50,553 nt of DNA from Bacteroidales bacterium UBA4070 (GTDB lineage Bacteria > Bacteroidota > Bacteroidia > Bacteroidales > VadinHA17). A program made the translations under genes and the position numbers. A model generated the notes under the pieces. That model did no database searches. It was not told the DNA's origin and saw only the letters and a program-made list of their open reading frames with translations. The stretch covers positions 1 to 50,553 of the forward strand of contig DFYY01000020.1 in NCBI GenBank assembly GCA_002383485.1, given 5' to 3'. Below are positions 8,501-14,738 of the stretch, piece by piece (position 1 is the stretch's first letter; each line of letters starts with the position of its first letter).

Positions 8501-11392
8501 TGTCGATGCATCAGGAACAGTATTGTTATTGACTCCCGTTACCGTGATTGTCTGCGGTATATTGTAGTTGGCCGCGGTAAAGGTCAGCTGCGCAGTGCTG
8601 ATGGTTGCCACCGAGGTATTGTTACTAACCAGGTCTACAATAACACTGCCTGTGGGTGGCGCGGCGGACAGTGAAACAGTAAACGTTGCCGTTCCGTTCT
8701 CTGCAACAGAAACACTGACTGGGTTAACCACAATCGCCGCCACATCATTGTTCACGATTGTAACAGGGATGTTGATGTCAGGCAACGGGTCAAACGGGTC
8801 AAACGATAGAGCGTCATTTACCGAAAGGATGACATTATCCGTCAGATCTCCCAGAGAATTGTTCTCCACTGATTGAAGTGTAATCACCTGGTGAGTTGAG
8901 AAATTGGCTGCATTGAATGTCAGTATTGCAGGACCGGAGACAAGCAGTCCGGGTATCAGCGTCGAAACGTTGATTGTTACCGGACCTGCAGGTGCATTGG
9001 ACAGCCACACTTCAATTGTGGCTGTGGATCCTTCCGCCATATTCACTGCTGCAGGTGAATAAAGAATGGACGGGAGATCATCGTCATCAATGGTGATCAC
9101 GGCTGGCGCGGGGTTTACTGTCACAGCTGGAGTACCGGATACACCTGTGATTGTCATCCTGACGGTCTCATCACCTTCGACGACAAGGTCTGCCACAGAT
9201 GTAAGTGTCAGGTTGTAGGCCAGTGCGCCTGCAGGCATTACAAAAGACCCTGCCAGAGCAGCAAAATCGCTTCCGGAGGTGGCTGTGCCGTTGACGGTGT
9301 ATGAAACCGTCCTCGGTGAAGACACCGGATTACTGAACGAAAAAGTGAACGTACCAGTTCCGGCAGGACCTGGTCCGCCTTCGGTAATTACCGGGGTCGT
9401 CGCGGTAACGCTGACAGTTGAGTTGTCATCATTGAGGATGGTGTATACGGAGCTGACAACCGCACCTGCAGCTACAGTCACAAAGGTATTCATGCTCAGG
9501 TTGATGGTCTCATCCGGTTCTACCGTGAGATCGCCCAGTATTGATAGCACGGAGGCAGGGATGGGTATCGATACCGCTGTTGTATAGTCACCGGCCGGGA
9601 TGCTGAGAAGGTTTCCGCTTTGTGACCAGTCAGCGGCTGAAGCTGTGCCGTTTGATACCATGACGATAAGGCTGCCGGGCTGGCTGATGATGCCTCCGCT
9701 GACGACTATCTGCAGCGCTGAGACCGGTGCAGCCGCATTGCCTTCGGCACCAGAGGCGGCAGGAGACGAGAACGAGGCGCGGACGACATCATCACTGATG
9801 ATTGTGTAGGTATGACTGCTCTGGCTGCCGATTGACAATCCAGCTGACGGATTCGAGATGGCGGTAATGACTGTCTCGGAGGGCTCAACCAGTGCATCGT
9901 CGATAACATTGATTGTGAAGGTACCGGTAACAGACCCGGAGGGTATTGTCACAGTTCCCGGTACAAGTGTGTAGTCGGCACCTGCCGTAGCTGTCCCGCC
10001 GGTGGCGGCGAAGCTGAAGGAGACGTCAGATGTATGCGGGTAGTTGAGGGATAACTGTACCGGAACAGTTGTGACGCTTTCCAGACCGGAACCGGATGGC
10101 ACGGTGTAATTTACCTCCGGGCGGAACGCAATGATGGTAAGACACTGTCCGTCTGCGATGTTAAGATCGATTGTATAAACACCGCCTGTCAGAGTGGGAC
10201 GGTGCATGGTTGCTCCGGAACTGAAGTCACCGTCATCGTCAACCAGAATCCCGACAATGGGGTAACCGGCTGGAAGGGCAGGCAGTGAGTTTGCCGCTAT
10301 GCTGACGGTGACAGTGCCTACATCGGAGGTCTCATCGAAACGCCACTCCCTGGCCAGACGGAAGGTGCCTGGAGCGGGAACCTCGGAAGTAGTCCAGGTC
10401 TTGGCCCCTGCCTTGTTGTGGCCGAAGAAGAGGTATTCACCTTCGCTGAGGCCGGTGGGCGATGTTACTGACAGCATGGCTGTTGACCATGCATTGGTGA
10501 ACGTAGTTCCGTTATATGCTGCTATGCCGGAGACATCATGTGAATAAGTTGCTTCCCATTCATAATGGTCATCGGCAATGGGAATGAGATACTTCGCGCC
10601 AAGGTTATTCTGGAGCACCACCCTCTCTGCATCATTAAGCTGCCCGGAGAAGACTGCTATCTCAGTCATGTCACCGTTGAAATATCCTGCCGGATTGTAG
10701 ACACCGTTCATCTGGGTGGCTCCCACCAATGCATAATTGGAGACCAGCGACGGTACAACTGTCGATGTTGAACTGCCGGTAAGAGACGTGCCGTTGAGTA
10801 GAGCTCCGTAATCAGATACAGCAGCTCCGGAAGGGTTGGTATAGTATATTATCTTCCAGTCACCTGCCGTATGACCGCCGCTGAACACCTGGTTCTGACC
10901 GTTGAACCTGACTGCATCATTGTATTCGATCCCGTAACTTCTGACTGCATTGACACCTCCGACATTCTTCTGACCCATGTAGAGTCCTCCGTTCTGTTCA
11001 TCGGCAGAAGTTGTGTTCCGGGCTACGATTACAACTGTTGCTGCATCCGCACCGGTTATTCCAAGAGAGCCGTTATATCCAAGAAAATCACCACCGATGC
11101 CCCCCTGGTCGCTGAATGTAACTGCCGGATAACCATTCAGGACATTCGGAATGAGGGTTGGTACGGTTTGCCCCATTACCACTGCCCCGAAATCACGAAC
11201 GTGGCCTGAGAGGTCAAGCCAGCTGGTTATATAATTGAGAGGCTGAATGGCTATCAGACTGTCTGACCTCAGCCAGAGTTGCGTATTGATAAGGGTTCCG
11301 ACCCCTCCGGGACCGACCTGCGCATTGGTGGAGTGCGGCGGCAGGATAAGGAGGAGTACAAGCACCAGTATTGACAGGTGTATTTGTTTCAT
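5597..11392 (-). CDS. Giant T9SS-exported adhesin with CHU_C sorting domain
   Basis: A 1931-residue modular surface protein with a signal peptide at residues 1-25 (MKQIHLSILVLVLLLILPP...NAQ). Approximate domain order: LamG/DUF8202-like region at 30-280; Calx-beta-like domains at 440-780; three related 110-residue repeats containing 'LTFTAANYNIPQ' at 780-1125; HYR-type domains (DNDPPVITGCPSDITV; TELPVVSCSDITLELD) at 1125-1300; tandem repeats with 'LLWSTSGNGTFSDP' at 1300-1540; SprB-like repeats (ITCNGLTDG, VTCNGGTDG, VTCPGSADG, ASCPDTPDG) at 1540-1840; and the gliding-type C-terminal domain (YEIITPNGDGRNDTW) at 1843-1931. The last domain directs export by the type IX system. It probably acts in adhesion or gliding; the ligand is unknown. 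It is first in an operon with PorP/SprF and the beta-helix lipoprotein. Confidence 0.9.
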   Translation of the reverse strand: MKQIHLSILVLVLLLILPPHSTNAQVGPGGVGTLINTQLWLRSDSLIAIQPLNYITSWLDLSGHVRDFGAVVMGQTVPTLIPNVLNGYPAVTFSDQGGIGGDFLGYNGSLGITGADAATVVIVARNTTSADEQNGGLYMGQKNVGGVNAVRSYGIEYNDAVRFNGQNQVFSGGHTAGDWKIIYYTNPSGAAVSDYGALLNGTSLTGSSTSTVVPSLVSNYALVGATQMNGVYNPAGYFNGDMTEIAVFSGQLNDAERVVLQNNLGAKYLIPIADDHYEWEATYSHDVSGIAAYNGTTFTNAWSTAMLSVTSPTGLSEGEYLFFGHNKAGAKTWTTSEVPAPGTFRLAREWRFDETSDVGTVTVSIAANSLPALPAGYPIVGILVDDDGDFSSGATMHRPTLTGGVYTIDLNIADGQCLTIIAFRPEVNYTVPSGSGLESVTTVPVQLSLNYPHTSDVSFSFAATGGTATAGADYTLVPGTVTIPSGSVTGTFTINVIDDALVEPSETVITAISNPSAGLSIGSQSSHTYTIISDDVVRASFSSPAASGAEGNAAAPVSALQIVVSGGIISQPGSLIVMVSNGTASAADWSQSGNLLSIPAGDYTTAVSIPIPASVLSILGDLTVEPDETINLSMNTFVTVAAGAVVSSVYTILNDDNSTVSVTATTPVITEGGPGPAGTGTFTFSFSNPVSSPRTVSYTVNGTATSGSDFAALAGSFVMPAGALAYNLTLTSVADLVVEGDETVRMTITGVSGTPAVTVNPAPAVITIDDDDLPSILYSPAAVNMAEGSTATIEVWLSNAPAGPVTINVSTLIPGLLVSGPAILTFNAANFSTHQVITLQSVENNSLGDLTDNVILSVNDALSFDPFDPLPDINIPVTIVNNDVAAIVVNPVSVSVAENGTATFTVSLSAAPPTGSVIVDLVSNNTSVATISTAQLTFTAANYNIPQTITVTGVNNNTVPDASTTISLSVNDALSYDGYDGVTAAVSVNVINDDLAGFTVNPLTITINEGGPAGQFTVILNAQPVSDVVFDLLNGAPVHTTHLSQITFTPANWNVPQVVTVSPVEDALDADRTDVIAVTVNQALSDNSFDGLAAQNVNVNIEDNDPPVITGCPSDITVSNTPGACSAAASWTAPVSTAPMTSTHLPGATFPVGVTTVTYTSTDDDGMISTCTFTVTVNDTELPVVSCSDITLELDASGNATIGTTDLLTTAPADNCSVASVTLSRTSFTCTDLGSVTVTVTVTDASGNTATCTSAVNVTDPFTASVNAGPDVEICTTLPTYAITGASASNMTLLWSTSGNGTFSDPVAVNPVYTRGDADISSVTLTLTGTKISGCPETLTDGMILSFAGEPVAGAGADKDLCSGTATVSLSDATAENGTILWTTSGNGTFSDPAATNPVYTFGSADSGPVTLTMTVTSSQCGFVTDDAVITFTSAPVADAGPGGAVCSTAGVFQVAGASHAGGTVAWSSSGDGSFDDSTLDNPLYTFGPGDYTAGSVNLIMTVTGGGACGTVGSSATVTINALPEITVAEHRQITCNGLTDGVIRLTAGGGLAPYMFSIDGAPFQLSGDFTGLAAGTYQFELRDANGCSSDTTLTITEPLPFSAVIDNTVDVTCNGGTDGAVNVTLEGGTQPYTISWTGPDGWTASTATITGLGAGTYSLTVTDLNGCASFSYIEVITEPAAIEITGSLISDYGGFGVTCPGSADGSISVTAQGGTPPLEFTWTGPGGFTSNELSLTSLSAGTYNLAIVDAAGCVLNEDYTLTAPESMSISAVTTDASCPDTPDGSIALTVTGGSGTLAFLWNDGVTSTNRIAILPGDYTVTVTDENGCEQTSIVTLGVIGENCLRVYEIITPNGDGRNDTWHLRNAELYPDAEVFVYTRWGKLVYHSANATDQWDGTFNGKLLPNDSYHYVIHLNNGSEPRTGIISIISK

Positions 11393-11659
11393 GATGGTCA
11401 GGATCAGTGTTCGGGCAACATATTACACTATTTATCAAACAGTTGGAATTACAACTCGTAAGCAATTACCCCCGGGTTGCAACTCATGTAATGTCAAAAA
11501 GTACCGAAAGCTAATATAAATATATTCCTATAAACGAAATCATCACCGTATTGCGTATAATTAACAGCGTTAATAAAATGATACACAATGTGGCCGGATA
11601 GTTGTACGAAGGGAGATTTATTTTGTTCCGGAAGGGTGTTTTTAATTTCGAAAGCGCTA

Positions 11660-11689
11660 TTGCGGAATAAAAAAATGAATTTATATTTG
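11660..11689 (+). promoter_or_regulatory. Promoter of tRNA-Val
   Basis: TTG at 11660-11662 and TATATTTG at 11682-11689 are separated by 19 bases, the ideal spacing for the Bacteroidota primary sigma factor (-33 TTG / -7 TAnnTTTG). The tRNA begins 13 bases after the -7 element. This is the best-formed promoter in the window. Confidence 0.75.
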
Positions 11690-11701
11690 CACTCTCTTCC
11701 C

Positions 11702-11776
11702 GGGCGATTAGCTCAGTTGGTTCAGAGCGCCTGCCTTACAAGCAGGGGGTCGTAGGTTCGATTCCTACATCGCCCA
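11702..11776 (+). tRNA. tRNA-Val (anticodon TAC)
   Basis: A full 75-base cloverleaf. The acceptor arm GGGCGAT pairs with ATCGCCC and is followed by discriminator A. The D arm is GCTC/GAGC. The anticodon arm CCTGC-CTTACAA-GCAGG reads anticodon TAC (valine, GTA codons). The T arm is GTAGG-TTCGATT-CCTAC. The 3' CCA is not encoded. A consensus promoter precedes it and an intrinsic terminator follows 7 bases later, so it is a single-gene transcript. Confidence 0.97.
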
Positions 11777-11782
11777 CAGGAT

Positions 11783-11809
11783 AAAGCTCCGTTTATACGG
11801 GGCTTTTTT
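11783..11809 (+). terminator. Intrinsic terminator of tRNA-Val
   Basis: AAAGCTCCGT and ACGGGGCTTT form a 10-bp stem with one T-G pair around a TTAT loop, running into a T tract. It begins 7 bases after the tRNA. Confidence 0.85.
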
Positions 11810-11894
11810 GTTTTATGGATTTTCCGGAACTGTGCCAGATAACTCGGGGGTCGGAAAAACATGCACCGTATGATTGAGATAGGGTAAAAAAAAG

Positions 11895-11977
11895 AGGCAG
11901 TTCCTCCCCCCACGTACTTCCTTATTGAATGGTAAAGATGAAAAAATTGTCCGACTAGCGCACGTGCGGAACTGCCT
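11895..11977. repeat. 83-bp segment bounded by 10-bp inverted repeats
   Basis: AGGCAGTTCC at 11895-11904 and its exact complement GGAACTGCCT at 11968-11977 bound an 83-base segment. CACGT occurs near both ends. This is the form expected of a miniature inverted-repeat element or a collapsed insertion sequence. No target-site duplication is clear and there is no coding sequence inside. Confidence 0.35.
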
Positions 11978-12216
11978 TATTTCAAAAGTATAAAAACATA
12001 CTTTAAACAATCATATTTTTCTGAAAATATTTCATGAATTCTTAAAAAATGTGATTCGGGATTTTCTGACATCATTCCCAACCCTGTCTGTCACGCCTTT
12101 GCCAGCGTTTACCATTCAATTCCATATGTTGATCAAATCCAGCTATTTACCTCATTGTCAGGTCGTTTTTATTTACTTACTTTATGCTTCCGAAGGTCCT
12201 TTTTAATTTTTGAAAG

Positions 12217-12274
12217 GCAGCCCTCACAAATCCAGAATGCTCCCCGGAGAGGGGAGCGGAAAAGTGAGGGCTGC
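12217..12274. repeat. Nested hairpin, 58 nt
   Basis: GCAGCCCTCAC (12217-12227) and GTGAGGGCTGC (12264-12274) form an 11-bp outer stem. Inside it GCTCCCC (12239-12245) and GGGGAGC (12251-12257) form a 7-bp inner stem with a GGAGA loop. Neither side has a strong T run, so a simple terminator is not the best reading. It may be a small structured RNA or the scar of an element. Confidence 0.45.
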
Positions 12275-12303
12275 TGTCATTTTATATATTATCCCTGCAT
12301 GCA

Positions 12304-12547
12304 ATCGAGTGGGAGGAAAATGAAATAAGTTTCCTCCTAGTTCATTTTCCGACCTCTCACACCACCTTACGCACGGGTCTCGTAAACGGCGGTTCACTAA
12401 GATATAACTCTAACCTTTCTGTAGTAGTCCGTAAAAAAAACGTAACCGGCAATACGAAGACTTGATTCCGGCCTTCAGCTAACGCTTCCCACTGTCAGGG
12501 CGCGTTCGGGACTCTCACCCTATAGCTATCGCCCATGCCGGGCGCAC
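12304..12547 (-). mobile_element. Internally deleted group II intron (ORF-less remnant)
   Basis: Read on the minus strand, the element starts GTGCGCCCGGCATGGG at 12547 and continues about 90 bases of domain I (AGGGTGAGAGTCCCGAAC). It then reaches domain V (about 12396-12361, ACCGCC...GGTGGT stem with a GAGA tetraloop and a CGC triad). Domain VI follows (GGAAAATGAA pairing with TTCATTTTCC), and it ends CCCACTCGAT near 12304. About 244 bases remain, whereas functional introns of this kind need several hundred bases of domain I and usually a maturase gene. Most of domains I-IV and any maturase are missing. It sits 4 bases after the stop codon of the short frame at 12551. Confidence 0.72.
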
Positions 12548-12550
12548 ATC

Positions 12551-12691
12551 CTAATAAGTGTATGTTGCTAAAAGGAATTTTAAATACCCACTGCGCAGAT
12601 ATATTGATATTTCCGCAATTGGGAAATTAGTATGGCATCTTCCCTGGTAAACTTTCAGGGATCCGACATACATGAATGTGTTATCAAGCAT
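12551..12691 (-). pseudogene. Short reading frame, probably the C-terminal remnant of a lost gene
   Basis: A frame open from 12748 to a TAG stop at 12551 encodes protein-like sequence (KHTLYGIAISLDSDEF, FMYVGSLKVYQG, HTNFPIAEISIYLRSG). A TGA at 12749-12751 closes the frame upstream. The only ATG, at 12691, would give 46 residues and omit part of the protein-like stretch. I read it as the truncated end of a gene rather than a complete small gene. I recognise no family. The group II intron remnant follows its stop by 4 bases on the same strand. Confidence 0.4.
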
Positions 12692-12796
12692 AAACTCATC
12701 ACTGTCAAGGCTTATGGCTATTCCATAAAGTGTATGCTTTCCTACCAGTCAATATCAGCTTTGATCGCTACTAATATATAGTTTTGCCTGTTTGTC

Positions 12797-13432
12797 TTAA
12801 GCAATCAAACCAATCTGTGCCGACCTCTTCCTGGCATGGAAATAGGTCATCCCGTTCAGCTCGGTCATTCCCACGATCTGCAGGCCGCTCTCCCCGAGCA
12901 GATTTGAAACAGTCCTGTGCGTGAGATAACGGTTTGTCCTAAGATCAATGAAACTGTACATCCTGTTTATGAATGGTATCCGTGACTCGATACCGTTCTC
13001 ATATGCCTCAGCCTTCTCCGACAGATCCCTGGGCAGGTTGCCGTACTTGTCAGAAAATCCGTTCTGGAGCTTGTTGTCAGTGAAACATCCTACGAAATTG
13101 CTTTCACGAGGAAGCATCTCGGCCACCCTGGAAACAAAATCCCTTATCTCCCTGACATAATTCAGAGGCTTGAGATTTACTATCGTCTTCACACCCTTCA
13201 AATCCTCCGCATCATAGAAATAATGTTTCGTAGAGGGTATGACCAGAATAGACGGATCATTTATCAGTTCCTTTTCCTCAAGGTAACTGATAAGGTCCTG
13301 CCTTACTCCTGCTGAAAGCTCGGAAAAAAGACCATTGAGCCTGTTCCAGACAGAGGAAGGGCTTTTCATGTTGTTCATGAAAGGCTGCTCTGAATAAGTA
13401 CTGATATCATTTCTCATGGCTTCTGTTTCCAT
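12797..13432 (-). CDS. Conserved hypothetical protein, methyltransferase-like
   Basis: A 211-residue cytoplasmic protein without signal peptide or membrane segments. The order of its parts resembles SAM-dependent methyltransferase-like proteins of Bacteroidota. A central stretch reads VKTIVNLKPLNYVREIRDF, then SNFVGCFTDNKLQNGFSDKY. Near the C-terminus come GIESRIPFINRMYSFIDLRTN, SNLLGESGLQIVGMTELNG and TYFHARK. No clear glycine-rich SAM-binding loop can be pointed to, so enzyme activity is uncertain. A possible 44-residue gene lies 28 bases upstream on the same strand. The gene stands in otherwise gene-poor DNA after the intron remnant. Confidence 0.65.
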   Translation of the reverse strand: METEAMRNDISTYSEQPFMNNMKSPSSVWNRLNGLFSELSAGVRQDLISYLEEKELINDPSILVIPSTKHYFYDAEDLKGVKTIVNLKPLNYVREIRDFVSRVAEMLPRESNFVGCFTDNKLQNGFSDKYGNLPRDLSEKAEAYENGIESRIPFINRMYSFIDLRTNRYLTHRTVSNLLGESGLQIVGMTELNGMTYFHARKRSAQIGLIA

Positions 13433-13460
13433 ATCCTGATTTTTACTGATTACCTAAATT

Positions 13461-13595
13461 TCAGACAAGGAAATATGAATAATCATAAACAATCCCCCGT
13501 TCGCGAAGCCACCAACGCAATGCCTTGGCGATCTTTCGGCGTCTTATCACGACCTTTCCCGTCTCGTTCGATGTTATCTGAAATAAAACTTTCAT
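13461..13595 (-). CDS. Possible small basic protein (44 aa)
   Basis: An ATG at 13595 opens a 44-codon frame ending at TGA 13461-13463. A purine-rich AAAGGACCGGAAAA lies just upstream as a possible ribosome-binding site. The product begins MKVLFQITSNETGKVVIRRR and is rich in Arg/Lys, with a Trp-Trp pair and a Tyr-rich end. It lies 28 bases upstream of the 211-residue gene on the same strand, so the two could be co-transcribed. I do not recognise a family. The open frame is short enough to be chance. Confidence 0.4.
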   Translation of the reverse strand: MKVLFQITSNETGKVVIRRRKIAKALRWWLRERGIVYDYSYFLV

Positions 13596-14116
13596 TTTTC
13601 CGGTCCTTTAGTTTTAGCAAATCTATGACTCAAAGTCGCTCAATGCAAGACTCTAAGGCCCATCTGATGGTCTTCTGCGCTATTGTTAAAAAATCTTAAT
13701 CATATATATAAGGGTATACACTTGGCCTGACATGTCGTTTACACCCGGTAACCGTACATTCGTCAAAAAGGGGGTGCTTTTTACAGGTGATTTGCGGGAA
13801 AATTGTTCTTAGGAGGGCCGGAAAATAATATATCACTGTCTCACTGAACGTTACATACGCTACCAACAACAATTCAGCAAAATCCTAAATTTTGACAAAA
13901 GGTTATTATGGTAAGGTTAAAATTTATGAGAACAGGCAATTTGAGGTAGAATTTTGAATAAAATTCAAGGACGGGAGGCGTATAAAACGCGGAAAACTGG
14001 CGTGAGACCTGAAAAGTCAGTCCCGTACCAGTATTTAACAGGACAAAATTGGCGGGTATAAAAAGGGCAAAAGTGTGCTGTAGATGTGCTTCAGCAAAGG
14101 CGAACAAACAGTAAGC
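13596..14116. other. Gene-free stretch before the cold-shock locus
   Basis: About 520 bases without a credible gene. Visible structures are an A/T palindrome (GAATTTT-GAAT-AAAATTC, 13949-13966) and a wider TAAATTTT/AAAATTTA inverted repeat (13886-13893, 13919-13926). The short frames on both strands have low-complexity translations and no ribosome-binding site. A regulatory RNA is possible but nothing identifies one. Confidence 0.45.
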
Positions 14117-14275
14117 CTAAGGCTTCCTGTTTTTCAGGTTGGCGAGGTAGCGCGATTTTGCCTCGTCGGCATCAGCGCTCTGCGCAATGTAAATCTTCGT
14201 GCGATGGTCAATGACAACCTCCTTCATCTTTGAGAGATCGGGCGAGCTGTGAACAACAGGTTTCTTTTCTATCAT
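14117..14275 (-). CDS. Small conserved-looking protein downstream of the cold-shock gene
   Basis: A 52-residue protein from the ATG at 14275 (MIEKKPVVHSSPDLSKMKEV, then a VIDHRTKIYIAQSADADEAK stretch). The longer reading frame starting at 14311 is rejected because that start lies inside the hairpin at 14293-14321, while AAAGGAAAT precedes the ATG at 14275. The protein is charged, soluble and of unknown function. It may be reached by read-through past the cold-shock gene's terminator, which would link the two genes; this is inference from position. Confidence 0.6.
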   Translation of the reverse strand: MIEKKPVVHSSPDLSKMKEVVIDHRTKIYIAQSADADEAKSRYLANLKNRKP

Positions 14276-14292
14276 ATTTCCTTTATCAATGT

Positions 14293-14321
14293 AAAAAGGT
14301 CCCGCCGTCACCGGCGGGACC
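14293..14321 (-). terminator. Terminator/attenuator after the cold-shock gene
   Basis: GGTCCCGCCG (14298-14307) and CGGCGGGACC (14312-14321) form a 10-bp G/C-rich stem with a TCAC loop. On the minus strand it is followed by five T (14297-14293). It lies 27 bases after the csp stop and 18 bases before the start of the 52-residue gene. Confidence 0.85.
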
Positions 14322-14347
14322 CAAATTCTTAAATGTTTATATTAAAA

Positions 14348-14539
14348 CTATACACGTTTAACATTTACAGCATTTAATCCTTTTTTTCCCTGCTCCAGGT
14401 CAAATGTCACAACATCATTTTCCTTGATATTGTCCTTTAATCCAGATGAATGTACAAAATACTCTTTTGGTGAATTTTCCTCCTTGATGAATCCGAATCC
14501 TTTGAATTCATTGTAGAATTTTACTGTTCCTTTACTCAT
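14348..14539 (-). CDS. Cold-shock domain protein (CspA family)
   Basis: A 63-residue single cold-shock domain protein, the usual length. It binds single-stranded RNA/DNA and relieves RNA secondary structure. RNP1-like GFGFIKEE (near residues 14-21) and RNP2-like EYFVHSS (residues 26-32) are both present. The opening MSKGTVKFYNEFKGFGFI and the ending KKGLNAVNVKRV are typical. The A/T-rich region upstream (14540-14640) probably holds the promoter and a leader. A strong terminator follows. Confidence 0.95.
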   Translation of the reverse strand: MSKGTVKFYNEFKGFGFIKEENSPKEYFVHSSGLKDNIKENDVVTFDLEQGKKGLNAVNVKRV

Positions 14540-14700
14540 TATTTGATTTTATTAATATGCCGCAATATACGGTTAATTATCCGGATATTTTATTTATTTT
14601 CAATAAATTATATACGTCATTGAAAAACTTGCGGGAAAGTATCTTACCAGGTGTCCATGCTGCGTATCTTTTTTTGCAGGCCCTGTTTCCCCGCTTTAAG

Positions 14701-14708
14701 TAAATTTG
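14701..14708 (+). promoter_or_regulatory. Probable -7 promoter element of the glycosidase-like lipoprotein gene
   Basis: TAAATTTG matches TAnnTTTG. A transcript starting about 6 bases downstream would exclude the ATG at 14706 and begin some 25 bases before the ATG at 14739. This is the main reason for choosing the later start. No -33 TTG at the right spacing is evident. Confidence 0.45.
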
Positions 14709-14738
14709 AAGAACAGGATATTCCATAACATTGACAAT

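Larger units (their letters stand above)
11810..12302. other. Gene-free stretch after tRNA-Val with two inverted-repeat structures
   Basis: About 490 bases without a credible gene, A/T-rich with scattered stops in all frames. It holds a 10-bp inverted repeat at 11895-11977 and a nested hairpin at 12217-12274, listed separately. It lies between a tRNA gene and a group II intron remnant. That setting fits a zone of past insertions, but no transposase or integrase remnant can be recognised. Confidence 0.5.

Noticed and set aside
11722..11913. 63-residue minus-strand frame across the tRNA
   Set aside because: Its C-terminal part is the antisense translation of tRNA-Val, a well-known spurious annotation.
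12217..12274. Integron attC site
   Set aside because: The nested hairpin lacks the R/L box core sequences and the orientation relative to the intron is not that of introns that target attC stems. No integrase or cassette is present.
13874..14107. 77-residue minus-strand frame
   Set aside because: Phe/Leu-rich low-complexity translation of A/T-rich DNA, no start signal, and it crosses clear palindromes.
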